NCBI RefSeq assembly: GCF_014639235.1
Contig: NZ_BMFU01000007.1
Location: 124,001 to 188,000, forward strand
Source of the DNA: Paenibacillus silvae
Lineage (GTDB): Bacteria; Bacillota; Bacilli; Paenibacillales; Paenibacillaceae
Length of the DNA stretch: 64,000 nucleotides
Reading direction: 5' to 3'
Position 1 is the first letter of the stretch. Every line of letters begins with the position of its first letter. The notes below the pieces were generated by a model. It was not told where the DNA came from. It saw only the letters and a program-made list of their open reading frames with translations, and did no database searches. Of this stretch, positions 55,485 through 63,444 are shown one piece after another. Position numbers and translations under genes: made by a program.

Positions 55485-56354
55485 TTAACCTTGCGCGTTA
55501 GCTCCCGCTACGATCTCCGTGATCTCCTGCGTGATTGCAGCTTGACGAGCCCGGTTATAAGTCAATGACAGTTCATTGATAAGCTTGGACGCATTTTTGG
55601 TCGCGTTGCCCATGGCTGTCATTTTCGCACCGAGTTCACTCGCCTTGCCATCCAGAAGAGCTCCATAGATCAACGTTTCCGCATAACGAGGCAAGAGTAC
55701 CTCAAGCACGGCTTCAGGAGACGGCTCATATTCGTAGCTGGCAGTCAAACCTTCAGAAGCAGATACCTCTGGTGTTTCCATTGGAAGAAGACGTTCCACC
55801 GTAGGAATCTGAGTCAATGCATTCACAAAGCGGTTATAGCAAATGAATACTTCATCAAACTCAGCAAGCTCATAACCGTGTACAGCCTCGTGTGCAATGG
55901 ACTTGATATCTGCAAATTCAGGTGAATCGGACAGGTCAGTTGTATTAGACACCATATCCATCTCACGTCTTCTGAAGTAGTCACGACCTTTACGGCCAAT
56001 GACGAACAGAGCGTAATCATTTTTGGAGTTATGCTTTTCCTTCAGCGTCTGATTCACCAAACGCAGGATGTTCGCATTGTATCCACCCGCCAGACCACGA
56101 TCCGATGTAATCACAAGATAAGCTGTCTTTTTCACTGGACGACTTTCGAGCATCGGATGTTTAATGCCTTTTGTGCTTGTTGCAATGCTCGCTACAACCT
56201 CTTTCAGTTTCTCTGAATAAGGTCGTGCTGCTTCAGCCTTCTCCTGTGCTTTACGCAGTTTGGCTGCTGCAACCATTTCCATTGCTTTGGTGATCTGCTT
56301 TGTACTTTGCACACTTTTAATTTGCCGCTTGATTTCGCGCATGCCTTTTGCCAT
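55485..56354 (-). CDS. atpG: ATP synthase F1 gamma subunit
   Basis: A 289-residue central stalk subunit. Both helical ends are present: MREIKRQIKSVQSTKQITKA at the N-terminus and the C-terminal YNRARQAAITQEITEIVAGA. It rotates within the alpha3-beta3 ring. It is preceded by a 162-base structured intercistronic gap (a hairpin at 56371-56391 directly before its ribosome site). Confidence 0.96.
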   Translation of the reverse strand: MAKGMREIKRQIKSVQSTKQITKAMEMVAAAKLRKAQEKAEAARPYSEKLKEVVASIATSTKGIKHPMLESRPVKKTAYLVITSDRGLAGGYNANILRLVNQTLKEKHNSKNDYALFVIGRKGRDYFRRREMDMVSNTTDLSDSPEFADIKSIAHEAVHGYELAEFDEVFICYNRFVNALTQIPTVERLLPMETPEVSASEGLTASYEYEPSPEAVLEVLLPRYAETLIYGALLDGKASELGAKMTAMGNATKNASKLINELSLTYNRARQAAITQEITEIVAGANAQG

Positions 56355-56516
56355 GATTTCACCACCTTAAAGTTTTGACAAAGTCAAAACTACTTCGTAA
56401 GCATATACCGAACTTCGGTAAAACCAAAGCTCTTCGTAAGCTTCTGTAGACTTCAATTGAAATCGCACATGCAGACATGCGGAATCGTATGCCAACTCCG
56501 CAGCCGCATTGATCTA
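56355..56516 (-). promoter_or_regulatory. Structured atpA-atpG intercistronic region
   Basis: AGTTTTGAC/GTCAAAACT (56371-56391) is a perfect 9-bp hairpin ending a few bases before the atpG ribosome site (AAGGTGGTG). CTTCGTAAGC occurs twice near 56392 and 56432. At 162 bases the gap is large for an atp operon. Confidence 0.5.
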
Positions 56517-58031
56517 TTAGTGTGAGGCAGCGAAACTTTTTCTGAACTGCTCAATCGCAGCTTTCAATGCGGTTTCGTTGTCCCCAGTCAAGTCTTTGTT
56601 ATCCACGATGGATTGAAGGATTTCCGGTTTGGAACTTACCATGAACGCAAGGAATTCACGCTCAAAACGAGTTACATCACCAGTTGGAATCTCATCCAAA
56701 TATCCTTTAACTGCAGTGTACAAGCTGATAACCTGTTGTTCTACAGGCAGCGGCTGGTTAACACCTTGTTTCAGGATTTCCATCATGCGGGCACCACGAT
56801 TCAGGCGGGCCTGAGTGGATTTATCCAGGTCAGAACCAAATTGGGAGAACGCCTGCAACTCACGATATTGAGCGAGGTCCAGACGCAGGGAACCTGCAAC
56901 CTTTTTCATCGCTTTGATCTGTGCAGAACCGCCGACACGAGATACCGAGATACCTACGTTAATCGCTGGACGTTGTCCGGCATTAAAGAGGTCGGACTCC
57001 AAGAAGATTTGACCGTCTGTGATGGAGATTACGTTCGTTGGAATGTAAGCAGATACGTCAGAAGCCTGTGTTTCAATGAATGGCAGAGCGGTTAAAGAAC
57101 CACCACCAAGTTCATCGTTCAGCTTCGCTGCGCGCTCCAGCAAACGGGAGTGCAGATAGAATACGTCACCCGGATAAGCCTCACGGCCCGGAGGACGGCG
57201 AAGCAGCAAGGACAATTCACGATATGCTGCCGCTTGTTTGGTCAAGTCATCATATACTACGAGCACGTGCTCGCCTTTGTACATGAAATACTCACCCATG
57301 GAGCAGCCGGAATATGGTGCAATGTAAAGCAGTGGTGACGGATCGGAAGCCGATGCCGTTACGACGATCGTATATTCCATCGCACCTCTGCGACGCAGGG
57401 TTTCTACGACCTGAGCTACGGTAGATTGCTTCTGACCGATCGCTACATAGATACATTTCATACCGCTGCCTTTTTGGTTCAGGATCGCATCGATTGCGAT
57501 CGATGTTTTACCTGTTTGACGGTCACCGATGATCAACTCACGTTGACCACGACCGATTGGAACCATTGCGTCAATCGCTTTGATCCCTGTTTGCATCGGC
57601 TCATGAACCGATTTACGATCCATAACGCCTGGTGCTTTACCTTCAACCGGACGGAATTCTGTTGTAGCGATTGGCCCTTTTCCATCTACTGGAATACCGA
57701 GCGGGTTCACAACGCGACCAATCAATGCTTCACCAACCGGCACCTGCATGATTTGACCTGTACGTTTTACTTGGTCGCCTTCACGGATATCCGAGTAAGG
57801 TCCCAGGATAACGACACCGACGTTGCTCTCTTCAACGTTCATGGCAAGACCCATTACACCGCTTGGGAACTCAACCAACTCGTTGGACATGACATTCTCG
57901 AGTCCGTATACACGGGCGATCCCGTCACCAACCTCGATAACTGTACCGACTTCGACTACATCGATATCGGTCTTGTATTGTTCGATCTGGCTCTTAATTA
58001 ATGTACTGATTTCTTCTGGCTTGATACTCAA
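56517..58031 (-). CDS. atpA: ATP synthase F1 alpha subunit
   Basis: A 504-residue non-catalytic nucleotide-binding subunit. Walker A GDRQTGKTSIAIDAI (about 170-184), LREPPGREAYPGDVFYLHSR in the form LLRRPPGREAYPGDVF, and VGISVSRVGGSAQIKAMKKV. It lies 16 bases after atpH. Confidence 0.97.
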   Translation of the reverse strand: MSIKPEEISTLIKSQIEQYKTDIDVVEVGTVIEVGDGIARVYGLENVMSNELVEFPSGVMGLAMNVEESNVGVVILGPYSDIREGDQVKRTGQIMQVPVGEALIGRVVNPLGIPVDGKGPIATTEFRPVEGKAPGVMDRKSVHEPMQTGIKAIDAMVPIGRGQRELIIGDRQTGKTSIAIDAILNQKGSGMKCIYVAIGQKQSTVAQVVETLRRRGAMEYTIVVTASASDPSPLLYIAPYSGCSMGEYFMYKGEHVLVVYDDLTKQAAAYRELSLLLRRPPGREAYPGDVFYLHSRLLERAAKLNDELGGGSLTALPFIETQASDVSAYIPTNVISITDGQIFLESDLFNAGQRPAINVGISVSRVGGSAQIKAMKKVAGSLRLDLAQYRELQAFSQFGSDLDKSTQARLNRGARMMEILKQGVNQPLPVEQQVISLYTAVKGYLDEIPTGDVTRFEREFLAFMVSSKPEILQSIVDNKDLTGDNETALKAAIEQFRKSFAASH

Positions 58032-58047
58032 GTGTCCTCACCCCAAT

Positions 58048-58596
58048 CTACTGTACTCGTCTGTTAAAAGACTGCTCAAGACGTTCCAGCTTGCCAGCCA
58101 AGCTGCCGTCATAGATCGTATCGCCAATGGCGACTTTCAATCCGCCCAGCAGAGCAGGATCGACAATGTTCTCGATACGAATCTTTTTATTCACACGGCT
58201 TCCGAATTCACGAGCCACCGCTTCTTTTTCTTCTTCGTTCAATGCATATGTCGAGTATACGTGAGCATCGGCAATTCCCAGGGAATCTCCTTCAATCTTC
58301 ACATAGTCACTCAACAACTCTTCCAGCAACTCGACACGGCCACGCTCAATGAGGAGCTGCACCGTACGCAGGACAGGCTCAGACACTTTGCCATCAAGAC
58401 TTGCCTGAATCACTGTTTTTTTGGCTTCATCCGAGATATTAGGAGATACGATAAATTTGATAATATCGGCATCACCGGTCAATCCATGGACAACGGCATG
58501 AAGTTCCTGTTCAACTTCAAGCACTCGCTGCTGCTCAAGCGCAACCTCAAACAGTGCTTTGGCGTAACGTTTGGCAACAATCGTATCGCGGCTCAT
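58048..58596 (-). CDS. atpH: ATP synthase delta subunit
   Basis: A 182-residue peripheral stalk subunit: N-terminal six-helix part with VAKRYAKALFEVALEQ, and the C-terminal strand region with IVDPALLGGLKVAIGDTIYD. It connects F1 to subunit b. Its ATG overlaps the atpF stop by 4 bases, so translation is coupled. Confidence 0.95.
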   Translation of the reverse strand: MSRDTIVAKRYAKALFEVALEQQRVLEVEQELHAVVHGLTGDADIIKFIVSPNISDEAKKTVIQASLDGKVSEPVLRTVQLLIERGRVELLEELLSDYVKIEGDSLGIADAHVYSTYALNEEEKEAVAREFGSRVNKKIRIENIVDPALLGGLKVAIGDTIYDGSLAGKLERLEQSFNRRVQ

Positions 58597-59090
58597 TGTC
58601 GGCCCCCTACCTCATTGAGGTATTGGTTCACAAGCTCTTCCTGTGCAGGACCGTTCTCAACTTCTTTTTTGATCAGTTTTGAAGCGATCTGTACCGAAGC
58701 AGAACCAAGCTCACTGCGAAGTGCCGCAACTGCTTTGTTTTTCTCGCTTTGAATCTCTCTAACCGCATCGTCTTTCAAGCGATTTGCTTCAGATTTAGCA
58801 TCTGCCAAAATCGTTTCAGCTTGTTTGTTACCTGTTTGTTTGGACTGCTCGATGATATCGTAGGCTTCCTTGCGCGCCTGCTCAAGAGCCTGCTTTTGCT
58901 CCTCAACATACGCCATAGCCTGTTCACGAGTCTGCGCAGCCTCATTCATCTGCGTCATTACGAGTTCACGGCGTTTCTCCATGATAGAGAAAAGCGGGCC
59001 AAACGCATAACGGCTAAGCAGCCAGTATAAAATAACAAAAGCGATAATCGCCAGAACTGTATTTTCCCATACGAAATTCAATCTGTTCAC
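58593..59090 (-). CDS. atpF: ATP synthase Fo subunit b
   Basis: A 165-residue protein with one N-terminal membrane helix (VLAIIAFVILYWLLSRYAFG) followed by a long charged coiled coil (KQALEQARKEAYDIIEQSKQ and onward). A dimer forms the peripheral stalk. It overlaps atpH by 4 bases. Confidence 0.95.
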   Translation of the reverse strand: MNRLNFVWENTVLAIIAFVILYWLLSRYAFGPLFSIMEKRRELVMTQMNEAAQTREQAMAYVEEQKQALEQARKEAYDIIEQSKQTGNKQAETILADAKSEANRLKDDAVREIQSEKNKAVAALRSELGSASVQIASKLIKKEVENGPAQEELVNQYLNEVGGRQ

Positions 59091-59195
59091 TCCTTCCTGG
59101 AGATATCCTCAGGCTGCACTTCCGAAATATAACGGACGCTACCTAAAAAGAAGGCGCGGAGGGCTGTGGCCTTCCCCGCCAAACCTGCATTAATA

Positions 59196-59420
59196 TTAAG
59201 CCGCGCCGTAGAACATGAACGCGAGTACCACACCGATGATCGGCAATACCTCGATCAAACCTACCCCGATAAACATTGTTGTTTGCAGTGTGGATTTCGC
59301 TTCTGGTTGACGAGCGATCCCTTCTACTGTTTTGCTGATTACCAAACCGTTACCGATACCTGCGCCAAGTGCGCCCAATCCTGCAACAATTGCTGCTGCC
59401 AATAATGCCATTGCTCCCAT
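59196..59420 (-). CDS. atpE: ATP synthase Fo subunit c
   Basis: A 74-residue hairpin of two membrane helices. The polar loop is ISKTVEGIARQPEAKSTLQT in part, and the ion-carrying Glu is in VGLIEVLPIIGVV. The residue after this Glu is Val, not Ser/Thr, and there is no Q partner in helix 1, which favours proton rather than sodium coupling. Confidence 0.96.
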   Translation of the reverse strand: MGAMALLAAAIVAGLGALGAGIGNGLVISKTVEGIARQPEAKSTLQTTMFIGVGLIEVLPIIGVVLAFMFYGAA

Positions 59421-59495
59421 TTGTATATCCTCCTTAGAATAATCGTAAAATTTTATAGTTCAGTCCTGCAGAGCTAGTCCGTCTGGACTTGAATC

Positions 59496-60314
59496 TTAAT
59501 GTTCTTCGTGTGACTCAACCGTTTGTGAAATGTATACCATCATCAATACGGTAAAGACAAAGGCCTGAATCGCACCGATAAAGATACTGAATCCTTGCCA
59601 AGCTGTCAGCAACGGAATCGCCGCAATGGCACCGATCCATTTGAACGCCGTCAACTTCATGATGGTGGAGATGAGCACCTCACCAGCGAAGATGTTGGCA
59701 AACAAACGCATACCGTGTGTAAGCAATTTGGATGCCGTCTCGACGATATTAATCGGGAAGAACAACCAATGTGGCTGGAAGTAGTGTTTAAGATACGCTT
59801 TGGTATTCTTGAACAATCCCAGTCCGTGAGCAATCAAAAACGCGATGATTGCGAGTCCCATTGTGACAGACAAGTCTGCCGTTGGAGATTTCCACCATGC
59901 GATTTCAATGTGAGGGTGAGCTTCCGGGTTCTTCTCATGTGCCGTGTTGTAAGCTTCAACTACACTAACAAGCGGCTGTCCCGCGATCTTGGCTTGGTCT
60001 GGTTCTGTAATACCAGTCACTACCCCGAAAGGAAGCCCCAGCATATTACCAACAAAAATGAACATAATCATCGTGGTTGCCAGAGTAAGGAAGTGCTGAC
60101 CTTTCTTCATGTCCATCGTACTTGAGATCAGATTGCGTACAAATTCGATAGCCCATTCCAAAAAGTTCTGCAGCTTACCCGGGTTCTCCACGGACAAGTT
60201 TCTTGTTGCCAGCTTACAGATCACAAAGACAATTAAGCTAGTCACCACCAGCATAAGTAATACTGATAAATCCAGTCTGAATCCACCCAAATCAATTATG
60301 GGAGCTTCATGCAT
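59496..60314 (-). CDS. atpB: ATP synthase Fo subunit a
   Basis: A 272-residue multi-pass membrane protein with about six helices. The essential Arg lies in KLLTHGMRLFANIFAGEVLI (about 200-219). It forms the half-channels for protons with the c ring. It lies 42 bases after atpI. Confidence 0.95.
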   Translation of the reverse strand: MHEAPIIDLGGFRLDLSVLLMLVVTSLIVFVICKLATRNLSVENPGKLQNFLEWAIEFVRNLISSTMDMKKGQHFLTLATTMIMFIFVGNMLGLPFGVVTGITEPDQAKIAGQPLVSVVEAYNTAHEKNPEAHPHIEIAWWKSPTADLSVTMGLAIIAFLIAHGLGLFKNTKAYLKHYFQPHWLFFPINIVETASKLLTHGMRLFANIFAGEVLISTIMKLTAFKWIGAIAAIPLLTAWQGFSIFIGAIQAFVFTVLMMVYISQTVESHEEH

Positions 60315-60355
60315 ATTTTTCTCACCCCTTTCTCGCGCGCGATACGGTTCAAATC

Positions 60356-60736
60356 CTAAACTTCTGTGTTACGGGATAATATAATCCCTATAAAAAGGAG
60401 GGAAAATTGTGCAAGAAACAGGCCGCCTACAACCGCATATGTATTGAAGTACTGCGGAAATTGCATCGCCAGAAAAACACCGAGCACTGCAAGCGCTGCT
60501 CTTGTCAAAAAACCCAGATTCACCCTTTTCAAATTACCTCCGACCGCATCATCTGCCATAATTCTCACTTTACGTCCCAGATACGAGGCATTAATCCAGC
60601 TGATTACAGCACCTAATGCAATTCCAACCCCGATGGTCTGTATAGCGGGAAACAACGCAGCAATCAGAAAACAGATCATGAGGATGGTCAAAATACAAAC
60701 GGTCATCCATCTGCGATATCTGGCTAGTTCACTCAT
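60356..60736 (-). CDS. atpI: ATP synthase subunit I
   Basis: A 126-residue protein with four membrane helices (TVCILTILMICFLIAALFPA, IGVGIALGAVISWINASYLG, LTRAALAVLGVFLAMQFPQY, VVGGLFLAQFSLLFIGIILS). AtpI assists c-ring assembly. The ATG at 60736 has GGGGGAAAG upstream and overlaps the end of the AtpZ-like gene by 8 bases. Confidence 0.85.
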   Translation of the reverse strand: MSELARYRRWMTVCILTILMICFLIAALFPAIQTIGVGIALGAVISWINASYLGRKVRIMADDAVGGNLKRVNLGFLTRAALAVLGVFLAMQFPQYFNTYAVVGGLFLAQFSLLFIGIILSRNTEV

Positions 60737-60983
60737 CACTTTCCCCCATGAATTTTTTAGCAATAAAGTAAATGCTTACTCCACCTGCTGCGAGAAAAAA
60801 GAGAACGCTTACGGCGATCCATATTCCGCTTCCTCCGATGGTCTTGTCCAACCACGAGCCTGCGTAATATCCGGCAACAGCGAGCAAAGCAATCTCGATT
60901 CCAAAAGCTGTAACGAGCCCCATTGCTTTCCATACCTTATCATCATGGTTACGGGATGAATTTGGTTTGTTCGAATCGGCCAT
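60729..60983 (-). CDS. AtpZ/AtpI family small membrane protein
   Basis: An 84-residue protein with two transmembrane helices (about 19-38 and 48-67) and a polar N-terminus (NKPNSSRNHDDKVWKAMGLV). The fold and position match AtpZ/AtpI-family proteins at the head of atp operons, thought to help assembly or act as a Mg/Ca channel. The start is MADSN at 60983; an in-frame ATG at 60995 is the alternative. The atp promoter lies just upstream at 61013-61042. Confidence 0.82.
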   Translation of the reverse strand: MADSNKPNSSRNHDDKVWKAMGLVTAFGIEIALLAVAGYYAGSWLDKTIGGSGIWIAVSVLFFLAAGGVSIYFIAKKFMGESDE

Positions 60984-61012
60984 TTTCCACGCCACCCTTG
61001 CAATCCCAGTTA

Positions 61013-61042
61013 ATTTTACTGAATGATGAGAGTCTTTGTCAA
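61013..61042 (-). promoter_or_regulatory. Sigma-A promoter of the atp operon
   Basis: Minus strand: TTGACA (61037-61042), 18-base spacer, TAAAAT (61013-61018). The predicted start near 61006 gives a leader of about 20 bases before the AtpZ-like gene. No leader regulation is visible. Confidence 0.8.
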
Positions 61043-61076
61043 TTGATTGATTTTAGCGTTTTAAAGGGGCAAACGC

Positions 61077-61109
61077 CGGGTTTATGGACGTTCAAAGCCC
61101 ATAAACCCG
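61077..61109 (-). other. Perfect hairpin between wecB and the atp promoter
   Basis: CGGGTTTATGG/CCATAAACCCG perfect 11-bp stem with an 11-base loop. No T-run follows on either strand, so it is not a clear intrinsic terminator; an adjacent TACAGTT/AACTGTA palindrome is at about 61119-61133. Confidence 0.6.
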
Positions 61110-61169
61110 CGTAAACCGTACAGTTTAACTGTATGCTATCCCCTCTATAAATCCAACAGAAAATGTGAA

Positions 61170-62327
61170 TTATTTTTTGAACTTTCTGTGAAATGATTCC
61201 GGACGCTCACTATTTACGCCGAAATGGTGCAAAATCGCATTGACAATTCTTTCCGATGCATGTCCATCACCGTATGGGTTGGCGGCCTGGCTCATGCTTG
61301 CATATAACGTTTCATCTGTAAGCAGAGCTTTGGTCCGTTCATATACACGCTCCTCGTCGGTCCCTACCAATTCCAGGGTGCCGGCTTCAATGCCTTCCGG
61401 GCGTTCTGTTGTATCACGCAATACAAGGACAGGCACACCAAACGAAGGCGCTTCTTCCTGCAAACCGCCTGAATCAGTCAGGATCAAGTGTGTGTGCGGG
61501 TAAAAGTTGTGCAAATCCACTACGTCTAGCGGATCGATTAACTGTATACGGGGATGATTCCCCAAAATCGCGTGAGCCGGCTCCTTCACAGCAGGACTAG
61601 GATGCACCGGGTACACGATGGCAATATCCTCGAATTCGTCAGCAATACGTTTGACGGCTTGGAAAATGTTGCGGTGAGGCTCGCCCTGAGATTCACGGCG
61701 ATGAGCAGTCATCAACACCAGGCGTTTGCCTTGTGCCCAATCTAGTACCGGGTGCTTGTAATCCTCCCGTACTGTATATTGAAACACATCTGTTACGGTG
61801 TTGCCTGTGACGTAGGTACTAGACTCCGGTTTATTTTCCCTGGCAAGGTTGGAGGCAGACCAATCCGTTGGTGCAAAATGTAAATCTGCCAGAACGCCCG
61901 TCAATTGGCGGTTCATCTCCTCCGGATACGGCGACAGCTTGTTCCAAGTCCGCAGTCCGGCTTCCACATGTCCTACCTGAATCTGTTGCAGGAACGCTGC
62001 ATAGCTGGCTACAAATGTCGTAAGTGTATCACCGTGAACAAGTACAATATCCGGCTTCGCTTCGCGTAAAACCGGCTCCAGGCCGCCAAGGACGCGAATG
62101 GTGATCTCGTTCAGTGTCTGACGATCCTTCATGACATCCAGATCATAATCGGGATGAATGTCGAAAACTTCAAGAACCTGATCCAGCATCTGACGGTGCT
62201 GCGCAGTTACGCAAACAATCGACTCTATCGACTCGGGATGTTTCTGCAATTCGAGAATCAGCGGAGCCATCTTGATAGCTTCCGGGCGCACCCCGAAAAT
62301 GGTCATGACTTTAATTTTTTTGGACAT
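61170..62327 (-). CDS. wecB: UDP-N-acetylglucosamine 2-epimerase (non-hydrolysing)
   Basis: A 385-residue GT-B-type epimerase that interconverts UDP-GlcNAc and UDP-ManNAc in the cytoplasm. Motifs: IFGVRPEAIKMAPLILELQK, LVHGDTLTTFVASYAAFL, HVEAGLRTWNKLSPYPEEMN, TAHRRESQG and LTDSGGLQEEAPSFGVPVLV. UDP-ManNAc is the substrate for the TagA-type enzyme of this window, so the gene supplies the secondary cell wall polymer pathway. The order glyA-upp-wecB-atp is as in Bacillus (mnaA). Confidence 0.94.
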   Translation of the reverse strand: MSKKIKVMTIFGVRPEAIKMAPLILELQKHPESIESIVCVTAQHRQMLDQVLEVFDIHPDYDLDVMKDRQTLNEITIRVLGGLEPVLREAKPDIVLVHGDTLTTFVASYAAFLQQIQVGHVEAGLRTWNKLSPYPEEMNRQLTGVLADLHFAPTDWSASNLARENKPESSTYVTGNTVTDVFQYTVREDYKHPVLDWAQGKRLVLMTAHRRESQGEPHRNIFQAVKRIADEFEDIAIVYPVHPSPAVKEPAHAILGNHPRIQLIDPLDVVDLHNFYPHTHLILTDSGGLQEEAPSFGVPVLVLRDTTERPEGIEAGTLELVGTDEERVYERTKALLTDETLYASMSQAANPYGDGHASERIVNAILHHFGVNSERPESFHRKFKK

Positions 62328-62365
62328 TCAAGCAAAGCCCCTTTTCTCATCAGCATGTAATATGC

Positions 62366-62995
62366 TTATTTGGTTCCGTACAGACGGTCTCCTGCATCGC
62401 CCAATCCTGGCACGATATATCCATGGTCATCCAAACGGTCATCCAGTGCTGCCACATAGATATCTACATCCGGGTGAGCATCCTGTACCGCCTTGACACC
62501 TTCCGGTGCTGCTACGAGATTCATCATCTTGATCTGAGTGCAGCCGCGTTTTTTGAGCACATCAATGGCTGCGATTGCCGATCCGCCTGTAGCGAGCATC
62601 GGGTCAATCACAATCAGCTGACGCTCCGTCACGTCTGTAGGCAGCTTGGTGTAATATTCAACCGGCTGCAGGGTTTCCGGGTCACGGAACAAGCCGACAT
62701 GTCCAACTTTTGCCGCTGGCAGAAGCTTCACCACACCGTCCAGCATACCGAGTCCTGCACGCAGAATAGGCACCAGTCCAAGCATACGGCCAGAGATGAC
62801 TTTCCCTTGTGTTGCGGCTACAGGTGTCTGCACGTCAATCGTTTCCAGTTCCACATCTCTTGTAATTTCATAAGCCATCAGCGTGGCTACTTCATCAACC
62901 AGTTCACGGAAATCTTTCGTATTCGTACGCATGTCGCGTATAAACGTCAGTTTGTGTTGAATCAGGGGGTGATCACATATTACTAATTTTCCCAT
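62366..62995 (-). CDS. upp: Uracil phosphoribosyltransferase
   Basis: A 209-residue type I phosphoribosyltransferase that makes UMP from uracil and PRPP (pyrimidine salvage). Motifs: LVPILRAGLGMLDGVVKLLP (about 75-94), the PRPP loop VIDPMLATGGSAIAAIDVL (about 128-146) and the uracil-binding YIVPGLGDAGDRLYGTK at the C-terminus. GGAGG precedes the ATG by 9 bases. Confidence 0.97.
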   Translation of the reverse strand: MGKLVICDHPLIQHKLTFIRDMRTNTKDFRELVDEVATLMAYEITRDVELETIDVQTPVAATQGKVISGRMLGLVPILRAGLGMLDGVVKLLPAAKVGHVGLFRDPETLQPVEYYTKLPTDVTERQLIVIDPMLATGGSAIAAIDVLKKRGCTQIKMMNLVAAPEGVKAVQDAHPDVDIYVAALDDRLDDHGYIVPGLGDAGDRLYGTK

Positions 62996-63150
62996 TCCTT
63001 TGTCCCTCCGGTAATTTCTTCATGTGTTAAGCATTTCCAAATATACCTTGCCGTCATTCACAGGCCCGATAAATCCTGTATATTATATCATCACCCACAC
63101 CGAATTACACCATCAAAGGGCACCTAATCATTACAGAAAAGCAAATCCTA

Positions 63151-63189
63151 CAAAAACAGGACCGGAAAATGATCCATCCGGTCCTGTTT
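63151..63189 (-). terminator. Intrinsic terminator of glyA
   Basis: Minus strand: AAACAGGACCGG/CCGGTCCTGTTT perfect 12-bp stem with a 12-base loop (63154-63189), followed by TTTTTG. The palindromic repeat C lies between it and the glyA stop. Confidence 0.88.
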
Positions 63190-63210
63190 ACTCGTGCTGT
63201 TGTGTCACTT

Positions 63211-63397
63211 GAGAGGTGAAAATGCATGTGAACACTATGGATGCTCCGCAAACCGAATGACCTTCCGATCGCTGTTATCCCCAGAATTCTCTGATCCACT
63301 AATTAAATGGTGAAATTCCGGTGATAAAGGCGAGCGCTTCGCTTCTTCAGTTTCTTTCGGTTTGCTCCGTCTGCGTGTTCACAAATTAAACATCTCA
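63211..63397 (-). repeat. Intergenic palindromic repeat, copy C
   Basis: Outer arms TGTGAACAC (63227-63235) and GTGTTCACA (63375-63383) pair perfectly; further pairs are CCGCAAACCGA with TCGGTTTGC, and AATTTCACC with GGTGAAATT-like inner parts. The core GGGGATAACAGCGATCGGAA and GAAGCGAAGCG matches copies A and B. No gene lies in 62996-63444. Confidence 0.83.
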
Positions 63398-63444
63398 AAT
63401 ACAAACAGCACGAGCAATGTTTTTTAGCAGTTGAAGTAACAGTA

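Noticed and set aside
63105..63299. A 64-codon minus-strand frame in the upp-glyA gap
   Set aside because: It is a translation of repeat C and the glyA terminator, and its beginning resembles the false FabZ extension because both come from the same repeat.
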